A stretch of 64,000 nt of DNA from Gp6-AA40 sp036274155. GTDB taxonomy: Bacteria; Acidobacteriota; Vicinamibacteria; Vicinamibacterales; UBA2999. How positions within the stretch are numbered: the first letter of the stretch is position 1; each line of letters starts with the position of its first letter. Shown here piece by piece: positions 1-8,191 of this stretch. A model generated the notes under the pieces. The model ran no database searches and was not told the DNA's origin. It worked only from the letters and a program-made list of their open reading frames with translations. A program made the translations under genes and the position numbers. The stretch is taken from positions 69,025-133,024 of the forward strand of contig DASUGH010000041.1 of NCBI GenBank assembly GCA_036274155.1, read 5' to 3'.

Positions 1-738
1 CGTGGTGACGAAGTCGAACGGTGCCTGGAACTCGATGTAATCGAAGCCGGTGTCGGACGCGATCAGCTGGTGCCACTCGCCGGCGGGAATGAGGACGAGG
101 CTGCCCGGGCCTACCGGAAGGGTGCCGGCGTCGTGCTTCACTTCGCCCCTGCCCTTCTCGATCAGATAGAAATGCTCTGGCGTGACCGACCCGGCGGCGC
201 GATGCACGTGGCGCGGCGAGTGCGCGTGCGGTGCATACGCCATCCGTCCGATCTGCAGATCCCATGAATCGGACAGCCCGGTTTCCTTGTTGACCCAGAA
301 GGTGCGCACCCGGAACCCCTTCTCGTCGATCAACGATCGAAGCCGACTCTCTTCGAACGAGTAGCCGGACGGCGCAGCGCCGGCTCCCGCCTTGCCAACG
401 TGCTTCGGGACGGTGACGAGCAGCAGGGTCAGAGGACTGTCGGCAGCGGTGATAGAGGCTTTCTCGCCGGGCTCCAGATAGATGCCGTGGCGGCGCTCGG
501 CGCTGCGCTCAACCGGCTTGCCGGCGGCGGTGTGAGAAATCCTCGCGTCCTTCCCTTCGAGGATGTACGCGACCAGCGTGCGATCGCCGGGAACAAGGCG
601 ACACGTTCCGCCGGGCTGAACGTCTTCGATCGCTACCTCGGCTCTCGTTCGCTCGTCGTCGGGACCAAGGATCTTCCTGACGTGTCCCTCTGGAACCGGG
701 ATCCGCGTCCGGCTCTCGATGTCGATGACCTTGATCAT
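1..738 (-). CDS. Two-domain cupin protein, 3' end cut by the window edge
   Basis: About 246 codons are visible; the C-terminus lies beyond the left edge. The start is the ATG at 738 (MIKVIDIESRTRIPVPEGHV), with GGAG about 13 nt upstream. The first half reads as one degenerate cupin (GGTCRLVPGDRTLVAYILEG). The second half is a better cupin with an H-x-H cluster (APHAHSPRHVHRA) and a later PAGEWHQ strand, so metal could be bound there. Bicupins of this type include sugar-phosphate isomerase-like and dioxygenase-like proteins, and the sequence does not choose between them. It follows the collagen-like gene on the same strand with a 136-bp gap. The fold is fairly sure and the function unknown. 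Confidence 0.7.
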   Translation of the reverse strand, partial: MIKVIDIESRTRIPVPEGHVRKILGPDDERTRAEVAIEDVQPGGTCRLVPGDRTLVAYILEGKDARISHTAAGKPVERSAERRHGIYLEPGEKASITAADSPLTLLLVTVPKHVGKAGAGAAPSGYSFEESRLRSLIDEKGFRVRTFWVNKETGLSDSWDLQIGRMAYAPHAHSPRHVHRAAGSVTPEHFYLIEKGRGEVKHDAGTLPVGPGSLVLIPAGEWHQLIASDTGFDYIEFQAPFDFVTT

Positions 739-874
739 GGGTATGCTCGTGCTCCGGCAGTGAAACTGCCGATTTATAGCACGGCGATGGGCGGGACGGC
801 CGAAAGCGACTCTCCACCGGACGCCACCCGCAATCGAATCGTCCCGATGTGAGTGACGTCCGGCGATCGCCCCT

Positions 875-1678
875 CTAGCGAACCGTGAGCGTCCCCTCCA
901 GCTGCAGCTCGGCCAGGCTGTAATAGTCGAACTGGCTCGTGATCAGCGCGCCCGACGTGCTCGTGCAGCCGCCAGGTCCGCTGTCGCTGTAGACCCGCTG
1001 TGACCTGACCGGGCGCGACGCCGTAGTCCAGGGCCGCACGCTCCAGGCGCCCAGACGTCGAACGATGGTCGGCGGCAGCAGTTCTTCCTGCGCAATCACC
1101 GCGAGATAGGGCTCACCCACGCAGTTTGGCAACAGGTAGTACTGCTTCATCGTGAGCCCCGCGGCCGCGCCGTCAGGGTGCAGTTCGGCCACGCTCTTCG
1201 AGCCGTCCGGCAATGTCAGGACGACGTTGTACGCGTCGATCATCGGCCCAAGGTCGTAGCCCTGGGCGTTGAACACGTGCAGACTCGTCCCTTGCGTTCC
1301 GGGAGGTCCCGGAGGTCCAGCGGGGCCCTGTGGACCCTGCGGTCCGACGGCTCCCGGCTGTCCAGGCGCTCCCGTGGCGCCCGGTTGTCCAGGCGCTCCA
1401 GCGGAACCCTGCGGTCCCTGCGGACCCGCAGGGCCCTGAAGACCCTGGGGACCTTGTGGTCCCTGTGGTCCCCGTGGTCCTTGCGGTCCGGCCGGGCCAA
1501 CGACGTTCCACTCGATTGCCGTCTCCGACGGCTTGCAGTCGTCCGCCACGCGAAGCTGGCCCTGGGGTCCCACGCAACCGTGAATGCTGTCGTTGGAATT
1601 GCCCTGCGCGCTGGCGAACACGCCGTACCCGACAGCCATCACCGCCGTAGTGCATGCCGCTTGCGTCCAGATCCGCAT
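875..1678 (-). CDS. Exported collagen-like Gly-X-Y repeat protein
   Basis: 267 aa starting at ATG 1678 (MRIWTQAACTTAVMAVG), directly behind a strong GGAGGT ribosome site; a longer open frame upstream has no such signal. An N-terminal signal peptide ends near FASAQG. A short segment with two cysteines follows (residues about 35-60), then about 23 uninterrupted Gly-X-Y triplets (GPAGPQGPRGPQ and similar, residues about 68-137). The C-terminal domain of about 130 aa is cysteine-containing and has no recognised fold. Bacterial collagen-like proteins form triple helices at the cell surface or in matrix and often carry a globular head that trimerises. Here the globular domain is C-terminal. Secretion and the triple helix are inferred from sequence. 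Confidence 0.8.
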   Translation of the reverse strand: MRIWTQAACTTAVMAVGYGVFASAQGNSNDSIHGCVGPQGQLRVADDCKPSETAIEWNVVGPAGPQGPRGPQGPQGPQGLQGPAGPQGPQGSAGAPGQPGATGAPGQPGAVGPQGPQGPAGPPGPPGTQGTSLHVFNAQGYDLGPMIDAYNVVLTLPDGSKSVAELHPDGAAAGLTMKQYYLLPNCVGEPYLAVIAQEELLPPTIVRRLGAWSVRPWTTASRPVRSQRVYSDSGPGGCTSTSGALITSQFDYYSLAELQLEGTLTVR

Positions 1679-1915
1679 TTGAGACCTACCTCCGAAAGGT
1701 TGCCGGACGGGGGGTCTCTGCATTACAGCGGAATGGCTAAAACGGGACAAGGTGCAGAAGTGACGCTGCTGCAGTGAATTGCAAGGATCTTTCGGCTCGA
1801 GGACGGGTGCGTGTGTTGCGGAACGAGACACGGCGTCCCACACGTGCGCGCGACGGCCGGTCTCCTCCGATCCCGGCCGTCTGCGTCACGGCTCTTCACG
1901 CGATTGCTCGTGCTG

Positions 1916-2032
1916 ACCGTGCTGAAGCTCGGTCCTGCGACGGATCGGGTGTCTAACCGAGCTGAAGCTCGGTTCTGCGACGGATCAGGTGTCAACCGAG
2001 CTGAAGCTCGGGTCTGCGACGGATCCGCATCC
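1916..2032 (+). repeat. Three tandem 39-bp copies of the GAGCTGAAGCTC hairpin repeat
   Basis: Copies begin near 1916, 1955 and 1994 with a period of 39 bp. Each holds the palindrome AACCGAGCTGAAGCTCGGTT (9-bp stem, GA loop; some copies have a mismatch), followed by a TCTGCGACGGAT-like tail. The array fills most of the gap between the collagen-like gene and the DUF1697 gene; the rest of 1679-2056 shows no gene. Related copies occur near 15.5, 24.2, 31.5, 32.3 and 42.3 kb. Confidence 0.9.
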
Positions 2033-2056
2033 AACCGGCCGCCACAACGAGCGGCG

Positions 2057-2596
2057 TCAAAGGGCGTCGAGGCCTTTCAGGATTCGTCCGATCGTCAGGA
2101 TCGTGTTCCAGTTCCGCGTGGTGACCGGGACGCCGAAGATCTGCTCGAGCCGACCGAGGTAGCCGATCGCTCTCATTTCACGGCGGTACAGGCCAAGGAC
2201 GAAGCGGCCTTCACAGGCCAAAATTCTCAGACACCACGCGCCATCAGCGGGCATCGTCACCGGCATTCGCGCCGGCGGCGGGCGGCGCCTCGCCAGCACG
2301 CTGACAAAGCGGACCACTCCAGGCTCGGAGGGCCGACTCCCGAAAGGATTGCCGGACACAAGACGGAGGATGTCGCGGCCGTCGCAAACTATCAGGTCGG
2401 CTTCGAACGGCAATCGGCGGAGCATCTCGGCGCGCAGGGTGGTTCGGCCGACTGCGGCAGGAATCACAAAGGTCCCGGCTGCACCGACGTTCACGACACG
2501 GAAGCGCTTCAGCGCCTGCGCCAGAAGGCTCGGACGAAAGGTCCGGTGCCCCCCGACGTTCACGCCTTTGAGGAAGACGACAAGTGCCACGTCCAC
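2057..2596 (-). CDS. DUF1697 family protein
   Basis: 179 aa, the usual length for DUF1697. The N-terminus has the family signature (VVFLKGVNVGGHRTFRPSLL, residues 7-26), then GTFVIPAAVGRTTLRAEML where relatives read SGNVVF. No signal peptide, so it is probably cytoplasmic. The family has no established biochemical role. The gene stands alone between the 39-bp repeat array and the cytochrome gene, which runs the other way. Confidence 0.8.
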   Translation of the reverse strand: MDVALVVFLKGVNVGGHRTFRPSLLAQALKRFRVVNVGAAGTFVIPAAVGRTTLRAEMLRRLPFEADLIVCDGRDILRLVSGNPFGSRPSEPGVVRFVSVLARRRPPPARMPVTMPADGAWCLRILACEGRFVLGLYRREMRAIGYLGRLEQIFGVPVTTRNWNTILTIGRILKGLDAL

Positions 2597-2620
2597 TCAA
2601 TATGGCGACGCCCCGATAGC

Positions 2621-2670
2621 GGTCAACTGAACAGTGTCGGACATCACAGTGCCGGATATGACAGTTGACC
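2621..2670. repeat. 9-bp inverted repeat upstream of the cytochrome gene
   Basis: GGTCAACTG (2621-2629) and CAGTTGACC (2662-2670) are perfect inverted arms 32 bp apart, with two imperfect direct copies of a CAGTGYCGGAYAT-like motif between them. It lies between the divergent DUF1697 and cytochrome genes, where an operator or promoter could sit. It could equally be the scar of a small mobile sequence. Confidence 0.4.
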
Positions 2671-2765
2671 CGGCTGCCGCGAATTCCACAGAATCATCGG
2701 GCCGGAACGTCACCTGCCGTGACACGCGCCGGCGCCAGCTGAATCCATGCGAGGAGCGAGATCAC

Positions 2766-3341
2766 ATGACAATCAACGCTGTGCCAGGCCGGCGCCGCGG
2801 ACGGCTGCAGGCAGCCGCGGCACTCACCGTCGTATTACTGCTCGTCATCGCCGGTAACGGGCGCGCGCAGCAACGCGGCGGCGCCGGCGCGAACAGCGCC
2901 GTGGAGCGCGGAAGATACCTGGTCGGCATCACCGGATGCCACGACTGCCACTCCCCGAAGATCAAGGGCATGACTCCCGACACCGATCGCGCGCTGTCGG
3001 GCAGGCCGCAGACGACGATGCTTCCGTCAGCCAGGGATGGAGAAATCCACGCGTCCCTCGATCTCACGGCGTGGACCGGCCCGTGGGGACAGACCGTGGC
3101 GTCGAACCTCACGCCCGACCCGGACACCGGCATCGGAAAACGCTACACCGAAGCCTCGTTCGTGACGGCGATGCGGACCGGCAAGAAGCCAAACGGCACG
3201 CAGATACAGCCGCCGATGCCGTCGGACGTCTACCAGAACATGACGGATGACGACCTGAAGGCGATCTGGGCGTACCTTCAGACCATCAAGCCGATCAGGA
3301 ATCCTGTGCTGGCCGGGATTCCGCCGCCCGCCAAGAAGTAG
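2766..3341 (+). CDS. Exported monohaem c-type cytochrome
   Basis: 191 aa from ATG 2766, with GGAG 11 nt upstream; the longer open frame before it reads through the intergenic inverted repeat. A twin-Arg-containing N-region and hydrophobic stretch (residues 15-32) form a signal peptide. One haem site is seen, GCHDCHS (about residue 60). The C-terminal half ends in a typical cytochrome c helix (MTDDDLKAIWAYLQTI); methionines near residues 158-165 are possible axial ligands. Similar proteins pass electrons in the periplasm next to dehydrogenases, but none is adjacent here. It converges on the downstream membrane-protein gene with an 11-bp gap. Confidence 0.85.
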   Translation: MTINAVPGRRRGRLQAAAALTVVLLLVIAGNGRAQQRGGAGANSAVERGRYLVGITGCHDCHSPKIKGMTPDTDRALSGRPQTTMLPSARDGEIHASLDLTAWTGPWGQTVASNLTPDPDTGIGKRYTEASFVTAMRTGKKPNGTQIQPPMPSDVYQNMTDDDLKAIWAYLQTIKPIRNPVLAGIPPPAKK

Positions 3342-3352
3342 ACGGTCTGCGG

Positions 3353-4873
3353 TCAGTGGACGTCCGAGGGGACGCGGAGGTCGATGATCGTCGCGACGAG
3401 ACCGCGTGGCGGCGCGGAATAGCCACTCTGCCACGCGAGTCGCGTCGCCGGATCGGCCACGTCCGGGTGGGCGGTGCGCAGCGCCTGAATGAACATCTCC
3501 TTGGCCACCCAGTCGGCGTCGGCTGACAGCGACCCGAATTCATCCAGGTGACGGATCGGCGCCACGATCGTATTCGGCCGCTGCAGCACGACGAACACGC
3601 GCCCGCCCGCCTGTGGATCGAACCCGGATGCCTCGTCCATCATCCGCGACCACTCCTCCGCCTGCGGCCGCGCGACGAGGCGATCGACGTTCCAGAGGGC
3701 GCTGGCGGCGATGAGCGCCACGATCGACGCTGCTAGTACGGGGCGCAACCGCCCCTGATGAGCTCCTCCCAGCTCGAGGCAACGCCGCACCCCGAGGCCG
3801 AAGGCGATCAGCACGACGCCGGAAAGCGGCCAGACCGTCCGGTAGGTGGGCCAGCGCTCGGCGGCAACGAAGCTGACTGCGTAGGCAACGAGGAGCAGCG
3901 CTCCAAGCCCGGCCGTCCGCTTCATCGCCTGACGAATGCCGCCGCCGATGAAAAGGCTCGTCACGACGCCGGTGGCCACGAGCGCCTGCATGGCGGTGTA
4001 CCACGGCTCGGTACGGCGCATCATGTCTCTCAGGACGTAGAGGCCCAGCGCTTCGCGCAGCGCGTTCTGAGCGAACCACACGAATTTCGCAAACGGGTGG
4101 ATATCGATGACCACGCGGCGTGAAGGCCGGAATCCGAACACGTCGAACAGAACCAGTGTGATGACGAATGAGAGCGCCAGGGCCGCGGCCACGAGTCCGA
4201 GATGGCCGGCGAGCCAGCGCCACGTACGCGCCCTGCGCCCGAGCCATCCGGCACCGACCGGAACGACGTAGAGAAGCGCGTTCGACTGGTACGTAAGCGT
4301 CGCGGCGAGCAGCAGCGCGAACGCCGCGAGAATGGCGAGCAGTCGAGGCGGTCCGCGCCGATCGAAGCCGGCGTCGGAGATCGCAAACGCGCCGATCGAC
4401 ATCGCACCGGCAGCGGCCTGCGGCCAGCACGAGGCCCACGACGCCACCACCTGTGTCGCCGGGAGAAGTGCCAGCAGGATGCCGGCCGCCACCGCCGAGG
4501 CAGTGCTCCACTGGAATCGAGTGGCCAGAATGCGCGCGAACATCGCACCTGCAAAGCCGATCAGCAGCGCCGCCAGCAGCCGCGCGACAGCAAGCGAGGG
4601 GACGTCGAGATGAGGGTGGGTGATGCTCAGCAGCAGGCCGTAAATCGGACGGCCTTCCGCAACGCAGACCGCGATGAGCTTCGCAGGCTGGACGATGGCT
4701 TCCCGCAGCATGGAGTAGTCGTCGCGAAGGCCGTACTCGCGCAGGATCGCAGGCGAATAAAGGAGCGGGGGCACGAGCGCAACGAGCCACACGAAACGCC
4801 GGAAGCGAACGCCGCGCGTTCCTGCTGCGGCGTCGTTGACGCGAATGCGCTCAGATGTTGTAACCGCCCGCAT
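3353..4873 (-). CDS. Polytopic membrane protein, GtrII-like glucosyltransferase
   Basis: 506 aa with about ten hydrophobic segments spread over residues 25-410 and a soluble C-terminal tail of about 90 aa. The first periplasmic loop carries LRDDYSMLREA followed by EGRPIYGLLLS. Acidic pairs followed by a GRP motif in this loop are typical of GtrII-type and related lipid-linked glycosyltransferases, where the acidic residues are catalytic. This suggests transfer of a sugar from a polyprenyl donor to an envelope polymer. No partner glycosyltransferase (GtrA/GtrB) lies next to it. The membrane topology is clear, the family assignment moderate. Confidence 0.6.
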   Translation of the reverse strand: MRAVTTSERIRVNDAAAGTRGVRFRRFVWLVALVPPLLYSPAILREYGLRDDYSMLREAIVQPAKLIAVCVAEGRPIYGLLLSITHPHLDVPSLAVARLLAALLIGFAGAMFARILATRFQWSTASAVAAGILLALLPATQVVASWASCWPQAAAGAMSIGAFAISDAGFDRRGPPRLLAILAAFALLLAATLTYQSNALLYVVPVGAGWLGRRARTWRWLAGHLGLVAAALALSFVITLVLFDVFGFRPSRRVVIDIHPFAKFVWFAQNALREALGLYVLRDMMRRTEPWYTAMQALVATGVVTSLFIGGGIRQAMKRTAGLGALLLVAYAVSFVAAERWPTYRTVWPLSGVVLIAFGLGVRRCLELGGAHQGRLRPVLAASIVALIAASALWNVDRLVARPQAEEWSRMMDEASGFDPQAGGRVFVVLQRPNTIVAPIRHLDEFGSLSADADWVAKEMFIQALRTAHPDVADPATRLAWQSGYSAPPRGLVATIIDLRVPSDVH

Positions 4874-5224
4874 GAGTTTTCAGACCTTACGCTCGAGCAT
4901 CGAAAGGTGAGCCGTCTGACCGCCGTCAGGCGCACGTCAGCCATCAGCGGATCTCCAGGAAAAGCAAGGCACCGCCTTGACGCCTCGCCAGCGGCGCGGG
5001 TCTGGCCGCGGCTTCGTCGACCTCCTGGTCGGGGCGGAAGCATCCGCCCTTCCTGCACTGATCGGGCCACCTGCAGGCCTGAGGCGCCGCGCCGGCGGCT
5101 GTGCGCCGCGGATCGGATGATCGTACTCGGCCGATGGCCAGTGTTGCCGCGCGGAGACGTTGGCAGCTCAGCTGTTGCGCACGGAATCGAGGCGGGTGGA
5201 CGTGCTCGCTTGCCGTGTCGGTGC
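4874..5224. other. Intergenic stretch without a recognisable gene
   Basis: 350 bp between the hydrolase stop (5225) and the GtrII-like start (4873), both leftward genes. All six frames were read: open stretches exist only because of high GC and give Arg/Pro/Ala-rich peptides with no domain. It should contain the promoter of the leftward membrane-protein gene, but no confident -35/-10 pair was found. Confidence 0.5.
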
Positions 5225-6070
5225 TCAATGAGGCGAGGAAGAAGTGTTCGAGAGGCTCGCGACGAATTCGAGCACCGGCTCCCAGTAGGCCCGATCACTT
5301 ACCGGAAACGCATCGTTGTGATCGCCACCGCGTATGACCGCGAAACGCTTCGGGGCATCGAGACGGTCGAACAGCTCACGGCCGAGATCGAACGGAATCA
5401 CACTGTCGCGGTCGCCGTGCATCACCAGTACCGGCCCGGAGAAATCCCGAAGAGCGTCGACCGTCGCGAAGCGATAGCTCGAGAACAGATTCAATGCCCT
5501 CAGGATTGGATTGCGGCGAATGACCGCCGCCTTGTCCGCAAAGGTGCTCTCCAGGATCACGCCATCCGGCGGAGCGAAACGCGCCGCCGCAGCAGCCACC
5601 GCGCCGCCGAGCGACCGTCCCCAGTAGACGAGCGGGCGCGACGCGCCGGACGCGCGCTGCCGCCGCGCATACGTCACGACCGCTTCGGCGTCTCGATACA
5701 GGCCTTGTTCGGACGGGCGGCCCGTGCTCCCGCCGTAGCCACGGTAGTCGACGGCGAGGACGCGGAGCTTCGCGTGTGTGAGCGCGGCGAACACCGGCAG
5801 CCATACCGACAGGTTGCCACCGTTGCCGTGGAAGTACACGACATCCGCACTTGAATCCTCCGGCTCGAGCTGCCACGCGACGAGACGCTCGCCATCCGTC
5901 GTTGAAAGCTCGAGGCGATGATAGTTGATGCCCTCGGCCGAAGGGTTCTCGACTTCGCCGGCCATCGGGTAGAAGACCAACGAGGGCTCGAGCGCGGTGA
6001 CGAGAAGCTTGAGCAGGACGCAGGCGGCGATGAGGACGAGCGTAGCGACGAGCATGCGACCGAGAGTCAT
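5225..6070 (-). CDS. Membrane-anchored alpha/beta hydrolase, BEM46/ABHD13-like
   Basis: 281 aa. Residues 5-25 form one hydrophobic anchor. The hydrolase core shows the oxyanion strand VVYFHGNGGN, the YRGYGGSTG turn, the nucleophile elbow WGRSLGGA (GxSxG, Ser about 152), an aspartate in MHGDRDSVIP and a histidine in GGDHNDAF, a complete Ser-Asp-His triad in family order. BEM46/ABHD13-type enzymes are membrane-tethered serine hydrolases of mostly unknown substrate. The gene is single; downstream of its stop are 350 bp without a gene. Confidence 0.85.
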   Translation of the reverse strand: MTLGRMLVATLVLIAACVLLKLLVTALEPSLVFYPMAGEVENPSAEGINYHRLELSTTDGERLVAWQLEPEDSSADVVYFHGNGGNLSVWLPVFAALTHAKLRVLAVDYRGYGGSTGRPSEQGLYRDAEAVVTYARRQRASGASRPLVYWGRSLGGAVAAAAARFAPPDGVILESTFADKAAVIRRNPILRALNLFSSYRFATVDALRDFSGPVLVMHGDRDSVIPFDLGRELFDRLDAPKRFAVIRGGDHNDAFPVSDRAYWEPVLEFVASLSNTSSSPH

Positions 6071-6114
6071 CGACGGCTTCGTCTATCTGACGCGTTCTGA
6101 CAACGGGCGGATCC

Positions 6115-6222
6115 TCAGATCTCGTCGATCCGCACCAGCCCGCGCCTGACCGCATAGGCGACGAGCTGCGCGCGGGTCTGCAGCCCGAGTTTGTCGAGCG
6201 TTCGGGCTAGGTGCGTCTTTTA
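6115..6222 (-). pseudogene. C-terminal remnant of a LuxR/NarL-type DNA-binding domain
   Basis: Read leftward, this stretch encodes KTHLARTLDKLGLQTRAQL, then VAYAVRRGLVRIDEI and a stop: the last two helices of a GerE/LuxR HTH. The codon just before it is a stop (TAA), and neither the receiver domain nor the start of the HTH can be found upstream in any frame. It is therefore a decayed fragment of about 33 codons. The rest of the gap between the hydrolase and PD40 genes (6071-6368) shows no other gene. Confidence 0.7.
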
Positions 6223-6368
6223 CGATCCTCCCGTGCTCGACGACGCGAGGCCCCGTCCAGTGAAGCCGCACGCCACCTGGCAGGCGGGTCGTCATGAAGA
6301 CAACGTACCCGCCTCCCGCGTGGTGGCATCACCAGTGAGAGCGATTCTCACCGCTGCTCGACATGTGG

Positions 6369-7313
6369 TCAGTCGTTCGCCCCTTTGACCTTGGCGCGAT
6401 TCGTGACCCAGATATCCCCCGATCCTTCCACTCCCGACCGTGTCGTTCCGAAATACAGCGTTGTGGCACCCCACGACAGAAAGGGGCGCGTCTCGACGGC
6501 AGTACTGTTCACGTTGGCGCCTGCATTCTCTGGCAGCGACCAGGCATCCGTCTGGCGTTCCCGTACGGCGGACCAGATATCAGCGTTGCCCAGACCGCCC
6601 GGCCTGGTCGAGTCAAAGAAGATCTCGAGGCCATCGCGACGCACGTTTGGCCGTGAGTCCTCGTGCTCGGTATTGAGACCCTCAGCGAGCTGCGGGGTCC
6701 CGAGCGAGCCGTCCGACAACACGGGGCTGACATAGATATCACTATCTGTATCAGGCGCGACGGCGGAGTATCCACCCGCCCTGTTGCTCGAGAAGTAAAG
6801 CTCCTGCCGTTCATCGTCGTAGTCCACGAGGATCGGGCTCGCCTCGTTGGCGGGACTGTTGACCACGCAGCCGAGGTTCTCAGGCGTCTGCCATCCACGT
6901 TTCTTGTCGTATCGAGCCAGGTAGATGTCGGAGCCGCCGCACCCGCCGGACTTGGTGCTCACGAAAAGCAGGCCCCGTCCATTTCTGAGCGGTGTCGGGC
7001 AGAACTCGTCGGCGCCGGTGTTGACGATCGGTCCCAGGTTGACCGGTGGACCGAATGGCTCGTCGGCGCTCTCGCGTTCCGCCATCCAGATGTCGAGGAA
7101 ACCCTGCCCCCCGGGCCGATTGGAAGCCATGAAGATCGACAAGCCGTCCCTGGATGGCGCCGGGCAGCCATCCTGCAACGCCGTGTTGAAGCTCGGATCG
7201 GTGCCAGCGATGCTCTCGACGCTGAATGCCTGCGACCATTCCCCGAAATGCATTGCCCGCCCGACGGTGCCGGCGAGAAGCAGGAACAACAGGAGCGTTC
7301 CCTTGTTGCGCAT
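6369..7313 (-). CDS. Exported PD40 (TolB-like) beta-propeller protein
   Basis: 314 aa with a signal peptide (MRNKGTLLLFLLLAGTVGRA). At least five PD40 blades recur at about 50-residue spacing, each with an SxxGLxIFFxSxRPGG-type hairpin followed by a DIW or DIY strand: FMASNRPGGQGFLDIWM, FVSTKSGGCGGSDIYLA, YFSSNRAGGYSA, FFDSTRPGGLGNADIWS, YFGTTRSGVEGSGDIWV. A strong AGGAGGG lies 6-7 nt before ATG 7313. Such propellers act as exported binding scaffolds; the ligand is unknown. It is divergent from the wHTH-FHA gene at 7453, sharing a 139-bp gap. Confidence 0.85.
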   Translation of the reverse strand: MRNKGTLLLFLLLAGTVGRAMHFGEWSQAFSVESIAGTDPSFNTALQDGCPAPSRDGLSIFMASNRPGGQGFLDIWMAERESADEPFGPPVNLGPIVNTGADEFCPTPLRNGRGLLFVSTKSGGCGGSDIYLARYDKKRGWQTPENLGCVVNSPANEASPILVDYDDERQELYFSSNRAGGYSAVAPDTDSDIYVSPVLSDGSLGTPQLAEGLNTEHEDSRPNVRRDGLEIFFDSTRPGGLGNADIWSAVRERQTDAWSLPENAGANVNSTAVETRPFLSWGATTLYFGTTRSGVEGSGDIWVTNRAKVKGAND

Positions 7314-7452
7314 ACGACCCTCCTTGTAGGATGTCCGCCAACGAACGCCCGGACGGCGAGAGGCTCGACCTCGCCGCCGGCGATGGACGGAATCCTGCGC
7401 TTCGAGGCCCGCGCCTGTCGGGAGACTTTCGGGACCAAATCAGGGGATTGTC

Positions 7453-8166
7453 GTGAGAGCCGCCCAGGTGGTGCGTTTCGGGTCGTTCGAGCTGGATGCC
7501 GCTCGCCGGCGGCTCGGCTCGGGTGCGCACGATGTCCATCTGACGCGCAAGGCGTTCGAGCTGCTTGCGCTTCTGCTCGATGAAGCCCCGCGCGTGGTCT
7601 CGAAGCGCGAAATCCACGAGCGCATCTGGCCAGGCACGTTCGTCTCCGACGCCGCGCTCGTCGGGCTCGTCAAGGAGCTGCGGCGGGCGCTGCACGACCG
7701 CGACGTCCAGTCACCGCTGATTCGAACCGTTCACGGTGTCGGGTACGCGATAGCTGCACCGGTGAAGCGGCAGCGACCGGCACCGCCACCGGATGCGACC
7801 GGATCGCACTGGCTCGTCGCCAATGGCAAGCGGCTGCCGCTGCGCGAAGGGGTCAATACCATTGGACGCGACCCTGCGTGCGACGTCTGGCTGAACTTCA
7901 GCAGCGTGTCGCGGCATCATGCCCGCATCGTCATCGACGGCAGTGGAACGCGCGTCGAGGATGCCGGCAGCAAGAACGGCACGCGCCTCGGCAATGTGCC
8001 CTTGACTGAGCCCGCGACGCTCGAGGACGGCGCCATGCTGCGTGTGGGCGACGTACGGCTCTCGTATCGAACGGCGACGGCTGGCCTCTCTACGGAGACG
8101 CGCGGCAGCACCGTCGACGAACGTCCGCGCGCGCGTGCGTCCCGGCGTGAGGAGCCCTCACGATGA
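7453..8166 (+). CDS. wHTH-FHA fusion regulator (OmpR-type DNA-binding domain plus FHA)
   Basis: 237 aa starting at GTG 7453 after AGGGG. Residues 1-103 form a Trans_reg_C winged helix: FGSFELDAARRRL, the recognition region around FVSDAALVGLVKELRRAL, and IRTVHGVGYAI. Residues about 115-205 form an FHA domain with all core positions: IGRDPACDVWL, SSVSRHHARI, SKNGTRLG. FHA domains bind phosphothreonine, and the next gene, 25 bp downstream, is a Ser/Thr kinase. A phosphorylation-controlled transcription factor is therefore the natural reading. No receiver domain is present. The last 30 aa are Arg-rich and disordered. A paralogue lies at 12592-13278. Confidence 0.88.
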   Translation: MRAAQVVRFGSFELDAARRRLGSGAHDVHLTRKAFELLALLLDEAPRVVSKREIHERIWPGTFVSDAALVGLVKELRRALHDRDVQSPLIRTVHGVGYAIAAPVKRQRPAPPPDATGSHWLVANGKRLPLREGVNTIGRDPACDVWLNFSSVSRHHARIVIDGSGTRVEDAGSKNGTRLGNVPLTEPATLEDGAMLRVGDVRLSYRTATAGLSTETRGSTVDERPRARASRREEPSR

Positions 8167-8191
8167 CTCTGACGTTCGCTTCACCCCAGCG

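Noticed and set aside
4202..5854. A 550-codon plus-strand open frame
   Set aside because: It is antisense to the GtrII-like and hydrolase genes and reads Arg/Ala-rich, without a start signal or domain.
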